Part shown: positions 1 through 7,558 of the stretch, one piece after another
Layout: each line of letters opens with the position of its first letter
Position numbering within the stretch: the stretch's first letter is position 1
From: Candidatus Bathyarchaeota archaeon
GTDB lineage: Archaea > Thermoproteota > Bathyarchaeia > Bathyarchaeales > DTEX01
Assembly (NCBI GenBank): GCA_018397055.1
Contig: JAGTQS010000023.1
Location: 1,347 to 19,795 of the forward strand
Length of the DNA: 18,449 bases
Reading direction: 5' to 3'
The notes under the pieces: model-generated
Seen by the model: the letters and a program-made list of their open reading frames with translations, nothing else
Told to the model about the DNA's origin: nothing
Database searches by the model: none
Program-made: the position numbers and the translations under genes

Positions 1-1
1 T

Positions 2-1548
2 AGCCGAATTGTAAGCCAAGAGGAATCGTTGTCAAAGATGCTTGAGTCAGCCGAGCAGACCCTTAACTACTGGCGTGAACAGTACGACAGGTTTCAGGAA
101 AAGAAACAGTTAATTTTAAAGAGAAATTTCCTCGAGTTCTTTAGAAACAGTTAATTTTAAAGAGAAATTTCCTTGAACGAGAACTTGCATGGGCTGAAGT
201 TTCGAAAAGAGAGCAAGCTTTTTCTGAACTTAAAAAAAGACTTGAGGATAGAAGAAGCTTTTTGGAAAAAATCGAGGGCGAAATTAAGCTTTCAGAGGCT
301 GAAGTAACTAAACTTCAAGAAGAATCAAAGGGTATTAGAAACAGTTTACAAACACTTTTCGAAAAGAGGCTTGCTCTTGAAAGGGAAAAAGCTCAACACG
401 AATTGAACATTCTTAATGCTGAAAAGAATTTAAAGAATCTTCAAAGCTTACTTGAGCGTAGTGAAAATGGTGTTAAAAACGTTCTGTCCATGATACTTAT
501 TGTTGAGGATGAGCTGAAAAAATTAGGAACGGATCAACTAGAAACACGGGTTTCTGAACTTAAAAGCGCTTTTTTGGAGATTGGTAGATGGCCTGAGTCT
601 CTTGAGTTGCATGTTGAAAATATTGAGGGCGACGCAAAAATTTCCGCTCGGAGAATAACAGGCTTAGATTCCGAATTAGCTGAAATAAAAAACAAGTCTC
701 TTGAGACTGACCAAAAGCTTGAGGCTTTAACCGACCTAATATTAGAAAAAAGAATTAACCTAGCGTTACTTGAATATCAGAGGAAGGAGATTAAAAAAGA
801 ACTCGAGGAAATTGAGAGAAACTTTGGATTTTTACAGGCTGATTTGGCTACTACGGTTAAGAAGGCTGAGGAGACGGGCGCTCGCATTGTGGCTTTACGA
901 AGCGTTGAAGAAGTCTTAGATGAGATTCGGATGGTTGACGGACGCATTGCCGCTCTTAGTGATGTCTCAGCTGAAATTGAACGAATGTATGAGTCGTATT
1001 CAAACCTTTACCTTGAACTTAAAGAGAAAGCGCGTGTTGCTGCGGAGAACCGGGAAAAAGTTTTGGAAGAAATCAAAACGCGGATGGATGCTTGGAGAAC
1101 AGTGATTCGAAATCTTCTTGACCATGTCAATTTGGAATATCAAAGAATCCTTAATTTTGCGGTTGCTAGTGGTGGAGTGCGGTTGGTGAACGACCACGAC
1201 ATCGAAGAAACAGGAATAGAAATACTCGTCGGCTTTAAGGGTTCAGCGCCTCTTCCATTAAACATTTACTCGCAAAGCGGTGGAGAAAGAAGCACAGCTG
1301 TCATGGCTTTTCTGCTTGCTTTGCAGCAAAGAATCAGGTCTCCTTTCAGAGCTGTTGACGAGTACGATGTTCACATGGACCCAAAGAACAGAGAGGTGAT
1401 TGCTAACCTCTTGATTTCCGCTGTTGAAGGTGGAAAAGGGCAATATCTTGCTATTACGCCGAACCAAATGTACTTCGAGAATAAAGACATTCATGTGATA
1501 ATGGTTCAAAACATCGAGGGAACATCAATGGTCAAGGAGGTTTCGTGA
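2..1548 (+). CDS. SMC ATPase, Smc5/6-like, C-terminal part (left-truncated, frameshifted)
   Basis: This is the C-terminal part of a structural-maintenance-of-chromosomes ATPase, which folds as a long coiled coil with an ABC-type head and acts on DNA with a kleisin and a kite partner. Coding starts in frame 2 at the window edge and moves to frame 1 at about 145 because of a 41-bp duplication (102-173); frame 2 stops at 152-154. From 145 the frame is open for 467 codons to TGA at 1546-1548. Positions from about 150 to 1100 encode charged heptad-like coiled coil. The head carries the ABC signature QSGGERS (about 1270-1293) and Walker B AVDEYDVHMDP (catalytic Glu codon 1360-1362), then QYLAITP. 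QSGGERS resembles Smc5 and SPFR..DE.DV.MD..NR resembles Smc6, as I recall those families; canonical Smc has LSGGEK and DEIDAALD. The Walker A half and hinge lie left of the window. The stop overlaps the kleisin start. Confidence 0.85.
102..173 (+). repeat. 31-bp perfect direct repeat, 41-bp period, inside the SMC gene
   Basis: Positions 102-132 and 143-173 are identical over 31 bases, separated by ten bases (133-142). The period of 41 is not a multiple of three. Both copies can be read as KQLILKRNFL, the first in frame 2 and the second in frame 1. Removing 41 bases joins the two open frames into one coiled-coil reading. This is either a recent tandem duplication that inactivates the gene or a local assembly error. 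Confidence 0.9.
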
Positions 1549-2360
1549 TGGCGACTGCTAAAAAGCAAGGAATCCTCGGAAGGGAAGAGCTGCTAAGAAT
1601 TATTGAAACTTGCCAATCCATTGAGAACAAGGGTTTAAATCCTTTCTTGATTAATGTTGACGACCTCGTTTCGGTTATTAGGCAATACTTTCCCAATTGG
1701 AGCGACCCTGATGAACTGTGCCTCGACGCAGAGGCTCTTAACAAAATTGCAACCGTCATTAAGATGCAGAGCGAATGGATCAAGCAGCGTGCAACTTCGC
1801 TTTACAGAGACCCGTTTCTCGTTGAAGAAAAACTTCGCATCTTGTCAATTGAAAGAATCGCCGAGATCTTTATGGAAGCTTGGCATCCTATTGTTGAGCT
1901 TGAACAGGTTACGATGGGCAGTCTAGAGGCCGCGTTGAGATACTGGACTGAGCTTGCACCTTTAGATGAAAGGTGGCGGAGAGAAAACCTTCTGCTGGCT
2001 GAAACTTCACCTACATCCAGAGAGGAACTAATAAAACAAGGCATTTTGCTAAGCGAGACCTTTACTGAGGAATTGGAGAAACTATGGAACGAATTGAAAG
2101 CCGTAGCTAGAGGCCGGAAAATAAGGTATTGGGACTTCATTGGGTCAGAAACGTACCACGAGACCGTTCGAAGGGCTTATCTGACAAGTTTTCTCATAAC
2201 CTACGGGTATGCAGCTCTAGACGTACAACCTCTTGAAGAGGAGGTTTTTCTTCAACCATTCGAGAAGCCGGTTTCAAAAGAGAACACGCCGGCTTTTTCT
2301 TTCCCAATCTCTATTAGTTTCGAGGAGTGGAGCCGATGGCGACAAAGCCGGGAACATTGA
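1548..2360 (+). CDS. kleisin-like subunit (ScpA/Nse4-type) of the SMC complex
   Basis: Likely kleisin, the protein that bridges the SMC heads. ATG 1548 is chosen over GTG 1545 because GGAGG at 1536-1540 is seven bases upstream; the start overlaps the SMC stop. In the 270-residue product, residues 12-85 look like the kleisin N-terminal helical domain: NPFLINVDDLVSVIRQYF, followed by a helix LDAEALNKIATVIKMQSEWI that resembles the ScpA segment ending in RMKS. The middle (86-165) is acidic and helical. Residues 170-238 fit the C-terminal winged helix, with a basic IRYWDF turn, a helix ETVRRAYLTSFLITYGYAAL, and EEEVFLQPFE in place of the ScpA QeepFgdI strand. Sequence identity to known kleisins appears low. 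The call rests on this domain order, the size, and the position between an SMC and a double winged-helix gene. Confidence 0.7.
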   Translation: MATAKKQGILGREELLRIIETCQSIENKGLNPFLINVDDLVSVIRQYFPNWSDPDELCLDAEALNKIATVIKMQSEWIKQRATSLYRDPFLVEEKLRILSIERIAEIFMEAWHPIVELEQVTMGSLEAALRYWTELAPLDERWRRENLLLAETSPTSREELIKQGILLSETFTEELEKLWNELKAVARGRKIRYWDFIGSETYHETVRRAYLTSFLITYGYAALDVQPLEEEVFLQPFEKPVSKENTPAFSFPISISFEEWSRWRQSREH

Positions 2361-2935
2361 GACGAAAAGCTGCTTATTCGTTGAAGATTAAACGCGCAAC
2401 GCAGCTGCTTTTTTATAGAAGGCACTGGGAACCAGGTGTCAAAGGCTGGGAGCTTAGACGAAGAATAGGCTCCGACTACCCAAGGGTTATAAACCTCCTA
2501 AACGACTATCTCGACAGGCTTGGCCTTATGATTAAAACCGTTTTCGAAGAGGAGGCAAATCCTCCTGAGAACCCATCTCTTGATCAGCTGGACAAGGCAA
2601 GGTTCTACGTGGCGCTGAAGGAAACTCAATCCGTCGGTGAACAAAAGCTTGTTGGCTGGCGAATTGACGACCTTGCTGGACTTGCCGTTTCGCTTGGATA
2701 CATTATTTCGCAAGGCGGAAAAGCTTCACGAAAGGACGTTGAAGACATTTTAAGAGAGAAACTTCCAGGCTGGAGGATTGATTTGAATCTTAACCGTTAC
2801 TTAAGGGCTGGATACCTCATTGAGGACGAAAATGGCCAGCTGTTTCTAGGATGGCGAACACGGGCAGAAGTTGACCAAAGAAAATTTGTCGACTTACTTC
2901 TTGGAGCTTCAGAATCGAAACCTCAAGAAAAATAG
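2336..2935 (+). CDS. kite subunit with tandem winged helices, MAGE/Nse3-like
   Basis: Third gene of the SMC operon, overlapping the kleisin gene by 25 bases. ATG 2336 is chosen over GTG 2327 because GAGGAG (2322-2327) lies eight bases upstream. The 199-residue product shows two helix-turn-helix/winged regions. Region one is about residues 18-105, with GWELRRRIGSDYPRVINLL and the strand ARFYVALKE. Region two is about residues 110-180, with LAGLAVSLGYIISQGGKAS, then LNRYLRAGYLIEDENG, FLGWRTRAEVD and a last helix RKFVDLLLG. The second half follows the layout of the MAGE homology domain found in Nse3: an Ifl-ngg-aSe turn, a qkYLeyr strand, fLWGpRa-aEt, then a short helix. That resemblance is recalled, not aligned. 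Kite proteins bind kleisins, which fits the operon. ScpB would be the bacterial-type alternative, but the terminal motif looks more like MAGE/Nse1. Confidence 0.65.
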   Translation: MATKPGTLRRKAAYSLKIKRATQLLFYRRHWEPGVKGWELRRRIGSDYPRVINLLNDYLDRLGLMIKTVFEEEANPPENPSLDQLDKARFYVALKETQSVGEQKLVGWRIDDLAGLAVSLGYIISQGGKASRKDVEDILREKLPGWRIDLNLNRYLRAGYLIEDENGQLFLGWRTRAEVDQRKFVDLLLGASESKPQEK

Positions 2936-2954
2936 GATTTTCAGCTTTTGCAAT

Positions 2955-4229
2955 TTAACGGGCAAGGTTTCCAAGTACATCGAACTGCATTTCTCGCGGT
3001 TCATCAACAATAGTCACTGTTTTCTGAAGCTCTGAACTGGCCTTAACCTCTTCATAAAGAGTTTCTGAAATCCACATTCGCTCAAGCTGCATCGTGTTCT
3101 TTATTCTAACAACCTTTGCCTTTCCTGTGTCAATTACTCCACAAGTGTGAAGCGCAATGGTTATCGCATCTCGGTCAGTTGGCATAAAAACCGGCGTCTT
3201 CGCGCATATGGGGTGACCACTGGTTAAAGCATTCACGAAGGTTGCTTGATAATCAATCTTAGACACAAGCCTCTGAGTGGTTATGTCAGCTAAGCCCATG
3301 CCTATAGCGTTTCCATGCGTTTCTTCAGAAAGGTCGAGAACAACGATTGACCGAATGTTCGGAGACAACGGGTCAACTTCGCCTGGAAGCCAGAACCTTC
3401 CGACAACGTTTGTGTCCATGCCTGCTCCGCTGATGTTTTTGCCAATCTCGTCGATTATCAGCACGTCAATGTCTTTGAAAGGTATTCTCGCGAGAAGTGC
3501 CTTAGCTTTTTTCAGGAGCTCTTTTTCTTCACGTTCAATGTTTTCAGGTTCAAGGGTCTTCACAATCGCAACCTCGTGATAGGCATTCTCCACAACAGCA
3601 AGACCGAGAATTACGGGAGCCTTTTTCATTATGAGCCTCGCTGCTTCAGGAATCAGCTTGTGGTATCCCTCGGACTTGTATCGGTGAATCATCTCCGCGC
3701 CTTTTTGTTTTCCAAGCCCAATGACCATCATCTTCATCAAACCGCTTTCTATTTCGCCTTTAAAATCAGTGTGAGGCTTCACACGTCCAACAACAATGAT
3801 GCCGTCAGCCTTCAAGGCGTTCCGGTCGACATAAACAGGGCTTCCATTACTCAGTCTTCCTATAAGATCGACCTCCATCGTCGCACGGATGGGCGCTCCA
3901 ACAGTTTCAGCCGTAACTCCAAGCTCGTTTAGAATAGTAACTTGTCCCTCTGTTGAGGCTCCTCCGTGGCTGCCCATGGCAGGGATAAGGAAAGGGTTTC
4001 CACCAGCCTTTTTCACCTCTTCCACTACTGTCGCTAATATTTTTGGATAGTGGGCGACTCCTCGACTGCCCGCAGTGATGGCGATTTCTGCGCCTGGTTT
4101 AACTTTGCTGGCTAAACCAACTTTATTCAGCTCTTTTCTGATTTCGGAAACAAAATCGTCAAGCTTTGGCGCAGGAATTTTTTGATGAATTTCGACCATT
4201 TTTGGAAGTTCAATTTTTGGGAACGACAT
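2955..4229 (-). CDS. LarA-like (DUF2088) nickel-pincer racemase-family protein
   Basis: A 424-residue protein of the LarA/DUF2088 family, whose founding member is a nickel-pincer-nucleotide lactate racemase. ATG 4229 is preceded by GAGG. The Rossmann-like N-terminal half contains GSRG (54-57), MGSHGGAS (85-92), VGRVKPHTDF (147-156) and GLMKMMVIGLG (163-173). Spacing compares well with the LarA cofactor residues as I remember them (His108, His174, Lys184, His200): here His88, His153, Lys166 and His182. The C-terminal half has IDEIGKNISGAGMDTNVVGR (259-278), typical of the archaeal branch annotated only as DUF2088. The substrate is unknown; racemisation or epimerisation of a 2-hydroxy acid is an inference. 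No larB, larC or larE for cofactor synthesis is nearby. The gene is convergent with the kite gene (19 bp between stops) and divergent from argS. Confidence 0.75.
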   Translation of the reverse strand: MSFPKIELPKMVEIHQKIPAPKLDDFVSEIRKELNKVGLASKVKPGAEIAITAGSRGVAHYPKILATVVEEVKKAGGNPFLIPAMGSHGGASTEGQVTILNELGVTAETVGAPIRATMEVDLIGRLSNGSPVYVDRNALKADGIIVVGRVKPHTDFKGEIESGLMKMMVIGLGKQKGAEMIHRYKSEGYHKLIPEAARLIMKKAPVILGLAVVENAYHEVAIVKTLEPENIEREEKELLKKAKALLARIPFKDIDVLIIDEIGKNISGAGMDTNVVGRFWLPGEVDPLSPNIRSIVVLDLSEETHGNAIGMGLADITTQRLVSKIDYQATFVNALTSGHPICAKTPVFMPTDRDAITIALHTCGVIDTGKAKVVRIKNTMQLERMWISETLYEEVKASSELQKTVTIVDEPREMQFDVLGNLAR

Positions 4230-4284
4230 GGTTAAACGCCTCGTAATGGGTAAACATTAGGATATTAAAATATTTTTTGAGATA

Positions 4285-4310
4285 GTTGCACTGTGATGCA
4301 TCAGAGCAAC
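4285..4310. promoter_or_regulatory. nested palindrome, candidate operator before argS
   Basis: A perfect 10-base palindrome, TGATGCATCA (4294-4303), is flanked by outer inverted arms GTTGC (4285-4289) and GCAAC (4306-4310). The loops are unequal at four and two bases. The outer right arm ends exactly where the argS TATA-like TTATAA begins, so a protein bound here could affect TFB/TBP access for argS, and also the divergent LarA-like gene. The binding factor is unknown. Confidence 0.45.
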
Positions 4311-4316
4311 TTATAA
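4311..4316 (+). promoter_or_regulatory. TATA box of argS
   Basis: TTATAA at 4311-4316 lies about 37 bases before the argS ATG. This predicts transcription start near 4340 and a leader of about ten bases, normal for archaea. No clear Shine-Dalgarno sequence precedes the ATG, consistent with a very short leader. On the other strand, an AT-rich AATATTTTAATATC stretch at about 4260-4275 is the matching candidate for the LarA-like gene. Confidence 0.5.
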
Positions 4317-4350
4317 GCCACTTTTCACGATAGACTTTTCGTAACACTTA

Positions 4351-6324
4351 ATGTACGAAGTGAAAAACGTGACACGCGTCTCAAGCAATCCTTTCGGCGA
4401 ATTTCGAAACCAATGCAGCACGACATTGCGAACACTGCTGCAAGAAGCCTTTCCAGACACAACGCTGCCTGCCTTAAGCCTAAACATCCCACCGAATCCT
4501 GAGTTTGGTGAGCTGAGCTCTTCAATCTGTTTCGAGTTGTCAAAGTTGTTAAAGAAAAGTCCTCTTGACTTAGCAAAGCAGATTGCGGCAAAGGCTGAGC
4601 TTGAAAGGTCTTCATTCAATTTGGTTTCTGCCATTAAGGCTGAAGGGCAGGGATATGTCAACTTTTATGTTAACTTTGCTGAGTTAGCCCGTTTAACAGT
4701 TGAGTCAGCCAAAGCTTTAAACACAGATTACGGTTACGTTAAGACTGAGAGACCTCAAAGAATCATTGTTGAACACACAAGCGCCAATCCCATCCATCCT
4801 ATTCACATAGGCACTTCCAGAAACACGGTTCTCGGAGACACGTTGGCGCGTGTGCTCGAGGCTAGGGGTCACACTGTTTCGAGACACTACTACATCGACG
4901 ATGTGGGACGACAATCAGCTGTTATAGCCTACGGATATAACCTTCTGGGAAGGCCGAAACCTGATGGAAAACCAGATCACTACGTCGGAGCAGTGTACGC
5001 TATAACGAGCTGTCTGCTGGAGATTCGAAAACTAAAAGAAACCATTGAAAAGGCTGGATCAGCCTTTGAAGAAACCATTAATCTTAAGAAAAACTTGGAC
5101 GACTGGGTCGCAGTTGCAGCTGAACTTGAACAGAAATTCCCGAAACTGTTCAATGCTCTACTCGAAAAAATAAACGAAGACAAAAATCCAGAGCTCAAGG
5201 TCAGCCAATTGCTTAGGGAATACGAGGAGGGAAGAAATGAAGCAAAAAAACTTATACGCGAGTTTTCGCAGCTGTGCCTAGAAGGGTTCAAGCAGACCTT
5301 TGCCAGAGCAGAAGTTTCCGTGGATTCGTGGGACAGGGAAAGCAATTTTGTGTGGAACAGCGACGTTAGCCGGACTCTTGAGACGTTAAAGAAAACTCCA
5401 TTTGTCGTTAATGAAAACGGAGTCTACGAGTTTGATGCTGAAAAGGCTGCTCAAACACTTGACCTCAAGAAAGTTTTCGATTTGAAAGAAGATCAGGAAA
5501 TTCCTTCCTTAACTTTAGGCAGAGCAGACGGCACGACATTGTATACGACGAGAGACATTCCCTACAGCATATGGAAGCTCAAACAGGCAGACACTGTTAT
5601 TAACGTGATCGGGATGGAGCAGACTCTTTCTCAACTGCAGCTAAAGATAGCTCTCTGCGCTTTGGGACACACAGAAAAGGCGAAAAACCTCATTCACTTC
5701 TCGTATAATCTTGTAAGTTTTCCTGGGCAAAGAATTTCTGGCCGAAGGGGACGTTACGTAACTTTCGACGAGGTCATAGAGGAGTCCGTAGCAAGAGCCT
5801 ACGAAGAGGTTTCAAAGCGGTCTCCTGAGTTACCCGACGAAGTCAAACGTGGAATCGCTGAGGCAGTTGGCGTTGGCGCAGTTAAGTATGCTTTGGTGGA
5901 GACAGATCCTCAGAAACGAGTCGTCTTCACGTGGGATAAGGTCCTTAATTTCGAAACGAACAGTGCACCGTACATTCAATATTCTCACGCAAGAGCGTGC
6001 AATATACTGAAAAAGGTTGATTATAAACCCCCTAATGCGGACATGTCGCTGTTGAAAGACCCGTTAGAACGAGACCTTGTGCTTGCAGTTGCTCGTTTCC
6101 CAGAAATCTTCGTTGACGCAGCGGATAACTTAAAACCTAACGCAATAGCTGAATACTCGAATGCTCTTGCAGATAAATTCAACGCCTTCTATGCGTCGTT
6201 GCCTGTGATTAAGGCTGAAACACCTGAGCTAAGCAGTGCACGGTTGATGATCGTTGAAGCTGTCAGGATCACGCTTCGCAACGCACTAAAGCTAATTGGA
6301 ATTGAAGCTCCTGAACGCATGTAA
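4351..6324 (+). CDS. argS: arginyl-tRNA synthetase
   Basis: Charges tRNA-Arg with arginine using ATP (class I synthetase, cytoplasmic). The 657-residue product has the N-terminal Add1 tRNA-binding domain (about 20-110) with LNIPPNPEFGELSS and GYVNFYVN. The HIGH-type motif SANPIHPIHIGTSRN follows at 144-158, then the Rossmann fold with YIDDVGRQ (171-178), and LGRADGTTLYTTRDIPYSIW (389-408). The KMSK loop is RISGRRGRYVTF (461-472), an archaeal-style variant of KMSGRRGR with Lys changed to Arg and Met to Ile. A charged helical insertion fills about 215-305. The C-terminal DALR anticodon-binding domain ends in the usual PERM. Length is near the top of the family range because of the insertion. 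The gene converges on rps19 across a 24-bp gap. Confidence 0.97.
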   Translation: MYEVKNVTRVSSNPFGEFRNQCSTTLRTLLQEAFPDTTLPALSLNIPPNPEFGELSSSICFELSKLLKKSPLDLAKQIAAKAELERSSFNLVSAIKAEGQGYVNFYVNFAELARLTVESAKALNTDYGYVKTERPQRIIVEHTSANPIHPIHIGTSRNTVLGDTLARVLEARGHTVSRHYYIDDVGRQSAVIAYGYNLLGRPKPDGKPDHYVGAVYAITSCLLEIRKLKETIEKAGSAFEETINLKKNLDDWVAVAAELEQKFPKLFNALLEKINEDKNPELKVSQLLREYEEGRNEAKKLIREFSQLCLEGFKQTFARAEVSVDSWDRESNFVWNSDVSRTLETLKKTPFVVNENGVYEFDAEKAAQTLDLKKVFDLKEDQEIPSLTLGRADGTTLYTTRDIPYSIWKLKQADTVINVIGMEQTLSQLQLKIALCALGHTEKAKNLIHFSYNLVSFPGQRISGRRGRYVTFDEVIEESVARAYEEVSKRSPELPDEVKRGIAEAVGVGAVKYALVETDPQKRVVFTWDKVLNFETNSAPYIQYSHARACNILKKVDYKPPNADMSLLKDPLERDLVLAVARFPEIFVDAADNLKPNAIAEYSNALADKFNAFYASLPVIKAETPELSSARLMIVEAVRITLRNALKLIGIEAPERM

Positions 6325-6337
6325 TTTTTTTAAAAAA
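6325..6337. terminator. bidirectional T-run between argS and rps19
   Basis: Seven T (6325-6331) run straight into six A (6332-6337) between the convergent stops. This gives a U-tract on both transcripts, the usual archaeal termination signal. No strong stem is needed or seen; a partly symmetric AGGAATTTCCT follows at 6340-6350. Confidence 0.55.
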
Positions 6338-6348
6338 GTAGGAATTTC

Positions 6349-6756
6349 CTATTTTAGTGGAACGTACATGCTGCTGCGGCTTGCGCCAATTCCAGGAGTC
6401 CCGTGTTTCACAGGCTTGTTTGTTATGGCAAACTCGCCTAGGTAGTGTCCTACCATCTCAGGCACTATAGTGACCGGCGTGAATTCCTTGCCGTTGTGAA
6501 CATGAATTGTTACGCCTATCATTTCAGGTAAAATCACCATGTCTCGTGCATGAGTTTTGATTGGTTTCGCTGTTTCTCCGCGTTCAGCTTGTTCCTTTGC
6601 TTCACGAATTCTTTCAAGAAGCTTTCTTTGTTCTAGGCTTAAACCGCGCTGTAGGCTTCTTCGTTGTCGTGAAGGAAGTAGACTAATGAAGTCGTCCATA
6701 GACAAGTTTTGAAGCTTCTCCAAAGTGTATCCGCGGAACATGAATTCTTTTGGCAA
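6349..6756 (-). CDS. rps19: 30S ribosomal protein uS19
   Basis: Head protein of the small subunit, near the A-site finger contact. The 135-residue archaeal form has MPKEFMFRGYTLEKL at the start, RQRRSLQRGL (about 30-39), VHNGKEFTPVTIVPEMVGHYLGEF (about 86-109) and ends with the conserved GIGASRSSMYVPLK. The TTG start at 6756 fits the archaeal family N-terminus and has GGTGG four bases upstream; the first internal ATG would delete conserved residues. The 59-base gap from rpl2 is longer than the other gaps in the cluster, and TTTAAA near 6789-6795 could be a secondary promoter. This is the last gene of the cluster here, with no rpl22 or rps3 after it. Confidence 0.96.
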   Translation of the reverse strand: MPKEFMFRGYTLEKLQNLSMDDFISLLPSRQRRSLQRGLSLEQRKLLERIREAKEQAERGETAKPIKTHARDMVILPEMIGVTIHVHNGKEFTPVTIVPEMVGHYLGEFAITNKPVKHGTPGIGASRSSMYVPLK

Positions 6757-6815
6757 TTGACCACCAACTCAACTGAAACCGGTTAACCATTTAAACGTTA
6801 CTAAAGCTTAAGATT

Positions 6816-7541
6816 CTACTTTTTCTTTTGTCCTGCTCTTCTAGCTGCGATTAAACCGACTTTTCGTCCTGGCGGAGTTCGATGTGAGACTGTTGTGACC
6901 TTGCGTCCCCCTCTTCTGCCTCCTCCATATGGGTGAACAGCTGCTATCATCGCTCTTCCTCGGGTTCTTGGATATTTGTGCCCCTTTGCCTTCATGTAAT
7001 AGTACTTGGCTCCAGCCTTCAAAAATGGCTTCTCAACTCTTCCAGCTCCAGAAACGACGCCGACAGTTGCAAGGCATAAGTCGTTAACGTAGATGTTCTT
7101 TCCCGAAGGCATCCTAAGCACAGTTCCATCAGGCGTGTGAGACACGATGGTTGCGAACGAACCTGAAGAACGCGCAAGTTTTCCGCCGTCTCCTGGAGAT
7201 AACTCGATATTACAAACCGTTGTTCCTTCAGGCAATTTTCCAACGGGAACAACATTTCCAATTCTTACTGAGGCTTCTGAGCCTACCTCTAAGTCTTGGC
7301 CTTCGTAAACTCCTTCTGGAACAATCGAATAGTAGGTTTCGCCGTCTTCAAGCTTAATTAAGGCAAGAGGTGAACCTCTGCCTGGATCGTGAACGAGCTG
7401 CTGGATTTGGCCGGTGATAACGGTTGACCTTTTTTCCTTTTGCAGAGCTGGATATCTTGCAGGAGCAATCCGCTTGTGTGTCGCAGCTTGGAAGGTTTTT
7501 GAGCCTCTTCCACGTCTTTGTACACGAATTCTTTTACCCAT
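6816..7541 (-). CDS. rpl2: 50S ribosomal protein uL2
   Basis: Core large-subunit protein beside the peptidyl-transferase centre and the inter-subunit bridge. The 241-residue archaeal form has RRGRGSKTFQAATHKR at 9-24, NVVPVGKLPEGTTVCNIE in the middle, and ends in a basic PPGRKVGLIAARR tail. GGAG lies nine bases before the ATG. The C-terminal loop is unusual: it reads AMIAAVHPYGGG where uL2 proteins usually have AMNPVDHPHGGG. The first His of HPHGG is kept, but the Asn, Pro and Asp before it and the second His are changed. The reading frame is intact and flanking family motifs are normal. Confidence 0.97.
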   Translation of the reverse strand: MGKRIRVQRRGRGSKTFQAATHKRIAPARYPALQKEKRSTVITGQIQQLVHDPGRGSPLALIKLEDGETYYSIVPEGVYEGQDLEVGSEASVRIGNVVPVGKLPEGTTVCNIELSPGDGGKLARSSGSFATIVSHTPDGTVLRMPSGKNIYVNDLCLATVGVVSGAGRVEKPFLKAGAKYYYMKAKGHKYPRTRGRAMIAAVHPYGGGRRGGRKVTTVSHRTPPGRKVGLIAARRAGQKKK

Positions 7542-7558
7542 TTATCATGTCTCCTTTT

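Noticed and set aside
461..1100. Rad50 or an unrelated coiled-coil protein instead of SMC
   Set aside because: No CXXC zinc hook is seen, and the head motifs QSGGERS and DEYDVHMD match Smc5/6-type ATPases, not Rad50.
3277..3932. Two + strand open frames (100 and 118 codons) inside the LarA-like gene
   Set aside because: They are antisense shadows of a well-supported protein with no start signals or recognisable motifs.
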